Notes: generated by a model from the sequence alone, not told the origin. Positions 16,681 through 24,400 are shown, numbered from the stretch's first letter. The stretch: DNA of 48,622 nt from an uncultured Prevotellaceae bacterium (GCA_902786565.1 CADACW010000020.1:1-48622), one strand, 5' to 3'. Made by a program: numbers and translations.

Positions 16681-17871
16681 ATGGCTGCATCAAATAACAA
16701 AGTTTACTATGGTGAGTATTCACTAAAAAGGTGGATAGAACTAATTTTGAAGGGAGGTATTGTGTTACCGCCTTATCAGAGGTTTTTTGTCTGGAAAGAA
16801 GAACAAGCAGTGAAGCTCTTGAAGTCCATAAAAGACTATAGTTATCTGCCTGCTGTTACAATTGGAATAGGCAAAAACCCGGAAACCGGGAAAAAGGCAA
16901 ATATGATTCTTGATGGTCAGCAAAGACTCACTTCTATTTTGCTGGCCTATCTGGGTAAGTTCCCGAAGAGGAAAAATCCTATCAGCAGGAAGAAATATGC
17001 TGACGAGAATGATATGCCTGCAACAGAAGATGACGATGAACTTCTTTCTGAGTGGACTATCAAGGATCTTGTTGCCATGGGGAGTGATAAACCATCGATA
17101 TTGGCCAAGATAAACACCGAATTTTCCAACAGCTATACGGATTTCGCTATTGACGGGATAAACATGACAGACTCTTTCTTGTCGAAGCATTTCATTCACT
17201 TTGCTTATCTGGTTCCTGATGCAAGTAGTTCGGAATTGGAGAAGAGCAAATACTTCGCTAATGTGTTTCATAGTATCAATAGAGAAGGAACAAAATTGAC
17301 GCCGCAGGAGAGCCGTGCAGCACTATACTATCAGGGTGGTAACTATCAGGCAGAATTAGAACCAGAATTTTGTAAAGGTATTACTGCCAATAACTCTCAG
17401 ATGGATTTCGTGAGGTCACTAGCTTTGCTGTCTAATTATAATAAGGTGGGAGGAAAGAGAACGGCCAGAGGATACATATATGTAGGTAGCAGGGAAACGC
17501 TGTATGAGGAGTTTGTTCTTGCATACGTTCTGAAGGAACCAGATAACGACAAATTTTTGCTTGACAGGGAGCACTATGCCACCAATCTTGAAAAGTTGAA
17601 GAATGCGTTGGATGTACTTGGTCTGAAGGATATGAAATGTTCTACTATTATAGAACTGGATTATTTCTTTAATGGGCTTATCTATTATCTTCTGGTCAAA
17701 GGAAAAGACTATGACTTGGCTAAATGGAATGAAACCAAGACAGCTATAGAAGCGTTGATAAATAGTGTCGAGCAAAAACATAAGGACCATCCAGGACAGC
17801 TTCAGTATCTGCGAAAGAGAATTGAAGAGTCTGTCAATGCTTACAAAGCAATGTTTGGAATAACAGAATGA
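16681..17871 (+). CDS. DUF262 (GmrSD N-terminal/ParB-like) protein
   Basis: 396 aa. The N-terminal DUF262 domain is clear from PPYQRFFVWKEEQ at 30-42 and ILDGQQRLTS at 76-85, the ParB/Srx-like motifs that bind and hydrolyse nucleotides. In GmrSD and BrxU, DUF262 senses modified phage DNA through NTP hydrolysis. No HNH nuclease (DUF1524) domain is visible in the C-terminal part, so the effector is probably the next gene. That gene is a HEPN-motif protein overlapping by four bases (ATGA). The gene starts 47 nt after the polysaccharide gene before it. Confidence 0.85.
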   Translation: MAASNNKVYYGEYSLKRWIELILKGGIVLPPYQRFFVWKEEQAVKLLKSIKDYSYLPAVTIGIGKNPETGKKANMILDGQQRLTSILLAYLGKFPKRKNPISRKKYADENDMPATEDDDELLSEWTIKDLVAMGSDKPSILAKINTEFSNSYTDFAIDGINMTDSFLSKHFIHFAYLVPDASSSELEKSKYFANVFHSINREGTKLTPQESRAALYYQGGNYQAELEPEFCKGITANNSQMDFVRSLALLSNYNKVGGKRTARGYIYVGSRETLYEEFVLAYVLKEPDNDKFLLDREHYATNLEKLKNALDVLGLKDMKCSTIIELDYFFNGLIYYLLVKGKDYDLAKWNETKTAIEALINSVEQKHKDHPGQLQYLRKRIEESVNAYKAMFGITE

Positions 17872-18584
17872 GTGTAAGAACGGATTTTATTACAACCTCT
17901 GTTTACGAGATATTGCAACAAGGGGTTGCAGCGGCAGAGTGCTTACAGCAGGACGGTATAGATACCTATCCGATACTGGATTATCTGCTTCAATCTGTGT
18001 TTCTTAGGATGACGGGCTTTGAGGAACAGAAGCTTCGCAATATATGTTGGGAGGTGGCTACGGTTGATTTGGACTATAGGTATAAAACGTTGCAAGGCCA
18101 TGTCAGTTACGGTGAGTTCTCGAAATTGGATGACAAGAAGAGTGTCTTTACCTTGCTGAAGGAAAAAACCAAGGAGTATGGAGGCGAGTTCAATATAGAT
18201 TCTAAGAAAACAGACATCCTTAATGAGGTGAAGTTTGAGATGGAAGTAGCTATGAAGGATTCTCTGATTGCAAGGTCATTCCCAGATGAGTATCATCGCT
18301 ATGAGATTTTTGTCAAGACATGGAGGACAGACCACTTTGCCAAAAGTAATCAATTGTTAGCAGGGAGCATTGAGAAAGTGTATGATGCCTTATATAAGCA
18401 GCGTAACCGCTGTGCACATAATACCGCTTCGTATCAGCAGGACATGTTGACACTAACAGAGATGCAGGATAGTCAGATGATGAACTGTAACTATTTCTCT
18501 TATTTTGCCATTTTACTTCTGTTGGATAAGGTCTTCACTGAATCATATCGGATGTTTAGAGACTCATATAAGACAAGGGTATGA
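17868..18584 (+). CDS. HEPN-like ribonuclease candidate paired with DUF262
   Basis: 238 aa, mainly helical, no membrane segments. Near the C-terminus stands YKQRNRCAHNTASYQ: R179-N180-x3-H184 fits the RNxxxH (Rx4-6H) active-site motif of HEPN ribonucleases. HEPN proteins of this kind are reported next to DUF262 genes and in toxin or abortive-infection systems. Overlap with the upstream ORF implies coupled translation. The HEPN fold is inferred from the motif and helical context only; the first 150 residues match nothing I recognise. Confidence 0.65.
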   Translation: MSVRTDFITTSVYEILQQGVAAAECLQQDGIDTYPILDYLLQSVFLRMTGFEEQKLRNICWEVATVDLDYRYKTLQGHVSYGEFSKLDDKKSVFTLLKEKTKEYGGEFNIDSKKTDILNEVKFEMEVAMKDSLIARSFPDEYHRYEIFVKTWRTDHFAKSNQLLAGSIEKVYDALYKQRNRCAHNTASYQQDMLTLTEMQDSQMMNCNYFSYFAILLLLDKVFTESYRMFRDSYKTRV

Positions 18585-18614
18585 TGGCAAATATGTAAAT
18601 TAGCAGATAGCTAT

Positions 18615-19781
18615 ATGAGATTTGATAAAAATGGCAAATTAGAACTTGGGTTGCATTCCATGACGGCCAATGAGTTTATTGATTTCTTTTGCAAAAATGG
18701 CAAAAGGGGAGGCTATGAACACGCTATCATAAATATCTTTGACTACGCAGTGGAAAATGGTGCAACGAGATTAATCATTGGGGGTTCGTTTATTACACAG
18801 GCAGATAACCCCCATGATCTGGATTGTATGATGGTGTTTTATGATGAACGTCATATCCCAACTTTCGTGGACTGTGCTCAGATGGATAATTTGGAGTATG
18901 ACATTCTCTATTCATCAGAGCAGATGCCAAAATCAATAGATACGTACATCAAATTGATGTCTACAGATATACATGGGTTTGATGATAGCGGTGTGGTTGA
19001 GGTGAGGCTTCATGACAAGGTGCAGCCATGGAAGGTTGTTTATGAACCTAATCGGGAAGAAATGGAAATAATCAGCCGTGTCTATTGTGAGCGCAATATT
19101 ATTGAACGCAACAAAAGACGTGGTCTTCTTGTGGTGATACATGGACTGATGACAAAGGCTGAATGGTTGTCAAATGTAATACCAGCTGCAAATAGTCAAG
19201 GCTGGATAGTGGCTCCATTTATTTACGATAACCCTGCTACACTACTGTTTGACAATAGTAAGCGACAGGAGGTTGTAGAAAAGTTCCGCGACTGGATATA
19301 TGTCCTGAAGCAGAAGTATCAGCCAAATACAATATCTGTTATATGTCACTCATTTGGAACATATATCATAACGAAATATGTAGAAGGTTTTGCCACCAAA
19401 AGTGGATTCTTGCCTATTCAAATCAACTCCTTGATACTAACAGGAAGTATTATCAAACCAGATTTCGATTGGAATGTCTACATTCCGAGAAGGATAGGCC
19501 GTGTGCTTAATGTTGTTGCTGGAGGCGACGATGCAGTTAAATATATGCCGAATACGGACTGGAAGAAACTGATAGGTATGGACACCCTGTTTGGAAAAGG
19601 GGCAATTGTGGGCATAAAGAAAGAATCGGAATTTGTAGAGAACAGGGAGTTGGAAATCTTGACTCACACAAATATTTTTAAGGATGACATCATAGAACAG
19701 GTATTCCTTCCATACCTGAATGTCAATAATGGTATTGCTTTTAGAGAGTCTACGCAGGAGATAGTACGTCGAAATGAGTAG
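18615..19781 (+). CDS. Nucleotidyltransferase-like domain fused to alpha/beta-hydrolase
   Basis: 388 aa in two parts. Residues 1-145 contain LIIGGSFITQADNPHDLDCMMVF: GGS at 56-58 with D68, D70 and a later D96, the layout of minimal nucleotidyltransferase-like proteins (DUF6932 type). Residues 168-388 form an alpha/beta-hydrolase. VVIHGLMTKAEW at 173-184 is the oxyanion strand. The nucleophile S246 is in VICHSFGTY. An acidic residue lies near GGDDAVKY (about 305) and the His in LTHTN (about 350). The HG-x2-T-x-AEW type of hydrolase is common in conflict loci. It is 30 nt after the HEPN gene. Confidence 0.75.
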   Translation: MRFDKNGKLELGLHSMTANEFIDFFCKNGKRGGYEHAIINIFDYAVENGATRLIIGGSFITQADNPHDLDCMMVFYDERHIPTFVDCAQMDNLEYDILYSSEQMPKSIDTYIKLMSTDIHGFDDSGVVEVRLHDKVQPWKVVYEPNREEMEIISRVYCERNIIERNKRRGLLVVIHGLMTKAEWLSNVIPAANSQGWIVAPFIYDNPATLLFDNSKRQEVVEKFRDWIYVLKQKYQPNTISVICHSFGTYIITKYVEGFATKSGFLPIQINSLILTGSIIKPDFDWNVYIPRRIGRVLNVVAGGDDAVKYMPNTDWKKLIGMDTLFGKGAIVGIKKESEFVENRELEILTHTNIFKDDIIEQVFLPYLNVNNGIAFRESTQEIVRRNE

Positions 19782-19831
19782 TGCCTTTTATAAAAAAAGA
19801 TATTATCAATTGAAAATAGTAAACTTGTAAT

Positions 19832-21106
19832 ATGAACATGAAATTGAGAAATATTCCTTTCTCTCCGCCGGATATGACGGAGAAGGAGGCTGCAGAAGTG
19901 AGAGAGGCGATTCTCTCAGGGTGGATTACAACTGGTCCGCGAACAAAGAAACTGGAACAGGAGATTTCTGCGTATGTGCATACAGACAAAGCTGTGTGCC
20001 TGAACTCGGCAACGGCAGCACTGGAGATGGTGCTGCACTTGCTGGATATTCAGCCTGACGATGAGGTCATTGTGCCGGCATATACCTACACGGCAACGGC
20101 ATCGGTGACACAGCATGTGGGATGTAAGTTGGTGCTAGTGGACAGTCAGAAGGATATTGTGGAGATGGACTATGACAAGCTGGCTGATGCTATTACGGAG
20201 AAGACGAAGATGATTTGTCCTGTGGATTTGGGTGGCATCGTGGCTGACTATGACCGAGTGTTCAAGATTGTGGAGGCCAAGAAAGGGTTGTTCAAACCTA
20301 ACAATGCACTTCAGGCGAAGATTGGCAGGATTGTGGTGTCTGCCGACTGTGCCCATTCGTTTGGTGCCAACCAAAGGGGGAAAATGGCTGGTGAGATTGC
20401 CGACTTCTCGTCGTTCAGCTTCCATGCTGTGAAAAACTTCACGACTGCGGAAGGCGGCGCGTTAACTTGGAACCTACCTTTCGGAAACGAAGTGGCTCCT
20501 ATGAAAACGGATTATTTGCCAACTGTACCCAAGAAAGAAGGGGAAACCTGGAATGAACTGCTGTATCGTTTGTGTCAGTTGTTCTCATTGCACGGGCAGA
20601 ATAAGGATGCTCTGGCCAAGACGAAGCTGGGTGCTTGGGAGTATGACATCATAGGGCCATGGTATAAGTGCAACATGACAGACATTATGGCTGCTTTGGG
20701 CTTGGTGCAGATGGAACGTTATGGTGGTTTGTTGAAACGTCGTCAAGAGATTGTTGCAAAATATAATGAGGGATTGAAAGACCTGAATGTTGCCGTCTTG
20801 AACCATAAAGATAAAGAGCATTGTTCATCTCATCATCTGTACTTGGTGAGACTACTTGGCAAGACTCGTGAAGATGCAAATGTGGTAATTGAAAGGATGG
20901 CGGAAAGGGGCATAGCATGCAACGTACACTATAAACCGCTGCCTATGATGACTGCCTATAAGGCTTTAGGGTTTAACATAAAGGATTACCCAAATGCGTA
21001 TCATCTGTTTGAGAATGAGATTACGTTGCCGCTGCATACGAAACTGACGGATGAAGATGTGGACTATGTGATTGCCAACTTCGTGGAAATAGTAAAAGGT
21101 CTTTGA
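19832..21106 (+). CDS. wcfR: DegT/DnrJ/EryC1 sugar aminotransferase, WcfR-like
   Basis: 424 aa PLP enzyme. IPFSPPDMTEKE, GWITTGPRTKKLE, CLNSATAALEM, the ADCAHSFGA segment and the PLP lysine K201 in FSFHAVKNFTTAEGG are diagnostic. It resembles WcfR of the B. fragilis PSA locus, which aminates the 4-keto sugar to give UDP-AATGal. It stands, like wcfR, directly before the initiating transferase at the end of the locus. The 4,6-dehydratase that would make its substrate is not in this window. The ATG at 19838 is an alternative start. The stop overlaps the next ATG by one base. Confidence 0.9.
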   Translation: MNMKLRNIPFSPPDMTEKEAAEVREAILSGWITTGPRTKKLEQEISAYVHTDKAVCLNSATAALEMVLHLLDIQPDDEVIVPAYTYTATASVTQHVGCKLVLVDSQKDIVEMDYDKLADAITEKTKMICPVDLGGIVADYDRVFKIVEAKKGLFKPNNALQAKIGRIVVSADCAHSFGANQRGKMAGEIADFSSFSFHAVKNFTTAEGGALTWNLPFGNEVAPMKTDYLPTVPKKEGETWNELLYRLCQLFSLHGQNKDALAKTKLGAWEYDIIGPWYKCNMTDIMAALGLVQMERYGGLLKRRQEIVAKYNEGLKDLNVAVLNHKDKEHCSSHHLYLVRLLGKTREDANVVIERMAERGIACNVHYKPLPMMTAYKALGFNIKDYPNAYHLFENEITLPLHTKLTDEDVDYVIANFVEIVKGL

Positions 21107-21699
21107 TGAAAAGATTATTTGATGTAATAGCGAGCGGACTTGGACTCATAGTGCTGAGTCCGCTTTTCTTTGTTCTTGCTATCTGGATAAAACTGGATAG
21201 TGAAGGGCCGGTATTCTATCGCCAAACTCGTGTAGGGCGATATAATAAGGATTTCAGAATCTTTAAGTTCCGCTCGATGAGGGTTGGGGCTGATAAGGGT
21301 AGTCTGGTGACTATTGGTGGTCATGATCCTCGTGTGACTCGTTCAGGCTATTTTATCCGCAAGTTCAAGTTTGACGAACTGCCGCAGTTGATCAACGTGT
21401 TCGTGGGTGACATGTCTTTGGTAGGTCCTCGTCCTGAAGTGCGTCACTATGTGGACTACTGGACACCTGAGCAAATGCATGTTTTGGATGTACGTCCAGG
21501 AATCACTGACCCAGCCTCCATCAAGTTCAGAAATGAGAACGAACTGATGGAAAAGGCCGAAGATCCTGAGAAATACTACATCGAGGTGATTATGCAGGAG
21601 AAAATCAAGTTGTATCTGGAGTATGTGGAGAAGCATAGCTTCTTTTACGATTTGGGGTTAATCTTCAAGACCTTTTGGGTAATCGTAAAAGAAAGATGA
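21106..21699 (+). CDS. wcfS: Initiating phosphoglycosyl transferase, WcfS/PglC-like
   Basis: 197 aa small monotopic phosphoglycosyl transferase. A re-entrant N-terminal helix (about 1-29), then VFYRQTRVGR, FKFRSMR and the catalytic dyad D90-E91 in FDELPQLINVF, followed by DMSLVGPRPE. These enzymes transfer a sugar-1-phosphate from a UDP-sugar to undecaprenyl phosphate and so begin the repeat unit. The preceding aminotransferase suggests an amino-dideoxy sugar such as AATGal or a bacillosamine-like sugar. I chose ATG 21106 (TGATG overlap) over the TTG one codon earlier. Confidence 0.93.
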   Translation: MKRLFDVIASGLGLIVLSPLFFVLAIWIKLDSEGPVFYRQTRVGRYNKDFRIFKFRSMRVGADKGSLVTIGGHDPRVTRSGYFIRKFKFDELPQLINVFVGDMSLVGPRPEVRHYVDYWTPEQMHVLDVRPGITDPASIKFRNENELMEKAEDPEKYYIEVIMQEKIKLYLEYVEKHSFFYDLGLIFKTFWVIVKER

Positions 21700-21875
21700 T
21701 GGACAGGCAAGAATTGATACTGCGTATGAACGAGTTCATAGACAATGAAACACGTTCATGCTCTATGGATGTGGGAGGTATTACTCTGCTCTATATCTAA
21801 CGAATGTGGAATGGCAGCGTACCTCTTGAAGATATAGAAGCGGCTATGACTGAGATAAAGTTTCCGGGACTATGA
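21696..21875 (+). pseudogene. Short ORF fragment with an in-frame TAA
   Basis: A frame beginning ATGATGGAC reads MMDRQELILRMNEF and on to TLLYI, stops at TAA 21798-21800, then continues in the same frame as RMWNGSVPLEDIEAAMTEIK to a TGA at 21873-21875. The two halves look like one short protein with a nonsense codon. No family recognised. It overlaps the end of the transferase gene by four bases. It may be a decayed remnant. 21876-22096 shows only a perfect CTATTGGTT/AACCAATAG inverted repeat (21993-22016) and an eight-T run at 22035-22042. Confidence 0.4.
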
Positions 21876-21992
21876 AAAGCTTTTTGAAAGCCACCTGGCA
21901 ACTCTGCTCGTACTTGTTGGTTCCTCAATGGGGCGCAAACGAGGTATGAAGGAAGATGTCTGATGGAAGATATAGGCAAGTCGGTCATGGAA

Positions 21993-22042
21993 CTATTGGT
22001 TATGAGCAACCAATAGGGATATGGCCGCTTGTCGTTTTTTTT
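21993..22042 (+). terminator. Possible terminator after the polysaccharide operon
   Basis: A nine-base-pair inverted repeat CTATTGGTT/AACCAATAG with a six-base loop lies at 21993-22016. An eight-T run follows at 22035-22042. The 18-nt gap between stem and T run is longer than in a classical rho-independent terminator, so the call is tentative. Confidence 0.3.
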
Positions 22043-22096
22043 AGATAATCATTATGAATTATGGCATAAAGTACGAAGGATGAGGTAGAAGATTAT

Positions 22097-22192
22097 GGGT
22101 TAACGGTCCTGATTGGTTCAGACGCACGTCTTTAAAGCATTTAAACAATGCCATAAAAGCGTGAGATGAAGGTTCGATTCCTTCTTAACCCA
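22097..22192 (+). tRNA. tRNA-like gene with 22-nt insertion in the anticodon loop
   Basis: A cloverleaf can be drawn by hand. The acceptor is GGGTTAA/TTAACCC (7 bp, all Watson-Crick) with discriminator A. The D arm is GTC/GAC with GG in the loop. The variable region is AGAT. The T arm is GAAGG/CCTTC around TTCGATT. The anticodon stem CACGT/GCGTG (22125-22129 with 22159-22163) closes a 29-nt loop instead of 7. It starts CTTTAAA and holds an extra GCATT/AATGC hairpin. Without 22 nt the molecule is 74 nt with loop CTTTAAA, anticodon UUA. No CCA is encoded, as in the tRNA-Phe of this window. It could be a pseudo-tRNA, an intron-bearing tRNA or a tRNA mimic. Confidence 0.6.
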
Positions 22193-22207
22193 CATACACA
22201 AACGTTT

Positions 22208-23081
22208 ATGGGTATTCAACTTAATCATAGTAAAGTCCAACGACTATTCAAGAAGAAAATGGGACAAGCTAATCACTTCCTCATCACTATTTTGATTGGT
22301 CTTGACGAAGTGGGTAAGGGTACGGTTAAGAAACCTGATTCACTTGATGCTGCGTGGAATCCCAAAGATACAAAAGCTTCGGTAATAAGAAGTAGGGAAT
22401 TTGCTTTGAATTCTTCGTTAGTTTGGATTATTGACAATTTTGATGCTTATGTCCAAAATTGTAAGCGAAAGCCAAGACTAATTGAAAAGAAAGACTTGTT
22501 AAGTGACCTGGACAGTGCAGACAGAAGGGTTAATGATAAATTTGCCGTCCTATTCAATAGATAATAGATATAAGAGTAGTGAGCAAATCAAGTTATATGG
22601 TGCTTTGCTGGCTTTAGGGATTCAATGGAGAAACATAACAACTCATTCTGAAGCCAAAAATGTTTTGGATGAAGAGTTTGTGAAAATTCTACTAGATAAT
22701 AAGGAATGGTATTATACTAATTTTTGTCATCTTGCCATTGATGCTGCATTGGATCATTTCAACGCCCATAAGAGTCCATCTTTAAAAGAAACGACATCTA
22801 TTATCAAAGCAGTATTGAGATTTATAGAACTGGTAGATACAGAACTGATTAGAGAACTCGATACCGAAAGATATCTTTCTGAATTGTTTGAAGAGCATTT
22901 CTCAATAGAGGAAAAGCAAAAAGATAAAAGGGCTTTAAATCTGACGTTAACAAAAGAACGTCAAATATCAATGGTTAAGAACATCTTGTTGTCTAATGGA
23001 TATACCTATACCGATGGCTCAGATGGGTTTGACATAGACGACGAATTTCTGAACAAATATCTAACATATCCAACTAAGTAG
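22208..23081 (+). pseudogene. HEPN-motif protein gene, frame broken by a 7-bp tandem duplication
   Basis: From ATG 22208 the frame reads MGIQLNHSKVQRLF to FAVLFNR and stops at 22562-22564. A second frame continues RYKSSEQIKLYGALL to 23081. At the junction AATAGAT occurs twice in tandem (22556-22562 and 22563-22569). Removing one copy joins the frames exactly into 288 aa. The joined protein has QWRNITTHSEAK with R139-N140-x3-H144, a HEPN-type RNxxxH motif, in a helical setting. No family recognised beyond that. It begins 15 nt after the tRNA-like gene, so the two may be one unit. Upstream ATG 22166 lies inside the tRNA-like gene and is rejected. Confidence 0.65.
22556..22569 (+). repeat. 7-bp tandem duplication AATAGAT
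   Basis: Two head-to-tail copies of AATAGAT at the exact point where the reading frame of the HEPN-motif gene shifts. One copy gives an open 288-codon frame; two copies give a stop within the repeat. Confidence 0.92.
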
Positions 23082-23096
23082 GAGATATTAATATCT

Positions 23097-23189
23097 ATGA
23101 AAGAGGTTGATAATAGAAGGCCTGCAACTCCAGAACAGATTGAAAACATGAAAGTCTGTTTTAAGTTGACCTTAGAGTCAAAATACTAA
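23097..23189 (+). CDS. Small hypothetical ORF (30 aa)
   Basis: MKEVDNRRPATPEQIENMK to LTLESKY, 15 nt after the HEPN-motif gene and preceded by GGAGATATT, which could serve as a ribosome site. Short, no family recognised; may be a fragment of a larger gene or a small partner. Confidence 0.25.
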   Translation: MKEVDNRRPATPEQIENMKVCFKLTLESKY

Positions 23190-23231
23190 TATTCAGAGTA
23201 ATGTATGTATAGCAGCTTTTGTCTATAACAC

Positions 23232-23306
23232 CTACTTTCTCCGTAGTGTCTTCAGATGCCTGAGCCGCTGGTCAGGAGTTTCCTGTATGCCCTCGACCAC
23301 CGCCAA
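23232..23306 (-). CDS. Possible short leader-like ORF with own promoter (24 aa)
   Basis: On the minus strand a TTG-started frame reads MAVVEGIQETPDQ to LKTLRRK and stops at 23232. It lies 18 nt downstream of a good TACCTTTG -7 box (23325-23332). No gene follows on this strand until the window is well inside the HEPN-motif gene, so it could be a remnant of a gene start. The basic C-terminus and lack of family make this a weak call. Confidence 0.2.
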   Translation of the reverse strand: MAVVEGIQETPDQRLRHLKTLRRK

Positions 23307-23324
23307 TAGGCACTATTGCGACTG

Positions 23325-23332
23325 CAAAGGTA
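23325..23332 (-). promoter_or_regulatory. -7 promoter box, minus strand
   Basis: CAAAGGTA on the + strand reads TACCTTTG on the minus strand, the strongest form of the Bacteroidetes -7 box. It points leftward into a region without an established minus-strand gene. Confidence 0.45.
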
Positions 23333-23378
23333 CAATGAAACTACAACGGCTTCTCGGTCGGACGCTTACGTTTTCACT

Positions 23379-24092
23379 TCATTTCAGTATTTTATTGATT
23401 TGCTTTTCTGTGGCATCTGGTAACAGTTTTGCAAGATGCTCCACCATGCGCTGATAGGATTCTTTGGGGGTTCTTTCGCATAAACAAGCATCTTTTCCTA
23501 ACAACTGCTCGGGCGTGGTGAGCAGTGACCAGCCGAACCCATACTCTCGTCCGTGTTTATCCACGGGATAGACAAAGTCCTCTGTGACAATGTAAGTTCC
23601 CATCTGCAAGCGGCCTACATACGCATCGAACTTTGAGCGCATGTTTTTACCCGTAAAGTCGCAGGCAGCACGCAGTTCACGGGCTATCATGTTGCCTTGC
23701 TCGAGCAGGGTGGTCAGAATCATGTCCTCAATGCTGCCTTCTTCAGGGGCTGGGTTCTTGCTACGCCGCCAGTTGCAGAAGTCGGGCCACCACTCACGGC
23801 TGATGAAACCTGCCTTGCCCGCAAAGAACTTGCCATAGACACAGCCGCCTTCGCGCACCACAGAACCTTTCCATTGCCAGAGCGGCCACTCCCAAGACCC
23901 GTCATCAAACTGTGTGAAGCGACATTCCTCGGCCATCAGGCTCTCTGCTGAATAGCCCTGTATGCCGCTCTCCAAAAGTGGAAGGAAGCCAACCTGACGG
24001 ACACACTCCATCAGTTCCGGGCAGGAGTGAATATAGCCTGTCGCCCTGTTACGCTCCCGGATATTCTTGAAATATTCTGCGAATGTATTCAT
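23379..24092 (-). CDS. AlkZ-related protein
   Basis: 237 aa from the ATG at 24092; the open frame runs further upstream through the tRNA gene, which is why I did not take the longest start. The segment EWPLWQWKGSVVREGG followed by YGKFFAGKAGFISREWWPDF and CNWRRS is a conserved Bacteroidetes protein usually annotated as AlkZ-related. It is thought to share the winged-helix arrangement of DNA glycosylases of the AlkZ/YcaQ type. GSIEDMILTTLLEQGNMIARELR looks like a helix-turn-helix. Function in DNA repair is suggested but unproven. Confidence 0.65.
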   Translation of the reverse strand: MNTFAEYFKNIRERNRATGYIHSCPELMECVRQVGFLPLLESGIQGYSAESLMAEECRFTQFDDGSWEWPLWQWKGSVVREGGCVYGKFFAGKAGFISREWWPDFCNWRRSKNPAPEEGSIEDMILTTLLEQGNMIARELRAACDFTGKNMRSKFDAYVGRLQMGTYIVTEDFVYPVDKHGREYGFGWSLLTTPEQLLGKDACLCERTPKESYQRMVEHLAKLLPDATEKQINKILK

Positions 24093-24193
24093 AAATTCCA
24101 ATTTTGTCTGTCTTGTAATTCGTCTGCGAATTTGGGAATAAAAAAACCCCGCTCCGACCAAAGTCATCACGGGGTTCATAATGAAAGGAGGAG

Positions 24194-24266
24194 TGGTACC
24201 TCCAGGAATCGAACCGGGGACACACGGATTTTCAGTCCGATGCTCTACCAACTGAGCTAAGGCACC
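24194..24266 (-). tRNA. tRNA-Phe (GAA)
   Basis: Minus strand: acceptor GGTGCCT with AGGTACC (one G-T pair), D arm GCTCAGTTGGTAGAGC, anticodon stem CGGAC/GTCCG region with loop CTGAAAA and anticodon GAA, T arm CCCGGTTCGATTCCTGG. 73 nt, no CCA encoded. A promoter with matching -33 and -7 boxes lies just upstream. Confidence 0.96.
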
Positions 24267-24297
24267 ATTTGGTTTGCTTTCCTTTCGTTTGCGGGTG

Positions 24298-24329
24298 CAA
24301 AGGTACGAAGAAAAAAAGAACTGACCAAA
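24298..24329 (-). promoter_or_regulatory. Promoter of tRNA-Phe (TTTG / TACCTTTG)
   Basis: On the minus strand TTTG (24329-24326) is followed after 20 nt by TACCTTTG (24305-24298), the full -33/-7 pair of the Bacteroidetes primary sigma factor, 31 nt before the tRNA 5' end. Confidence 0.7.
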
Positions 24330-24400
24330 TATTTTTCTCTTTTTTTTCAAAAAAAAGTGATTTTAAGGTCGTTTTCCTCTCTGTTTTCACAAAATAATAG

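Noticed and set aside
24093-24350. N-terminal extension of the AlkZ-related ORF
   Set aside because: The extension is the translated tRNA-Phe gene and its surroundings.
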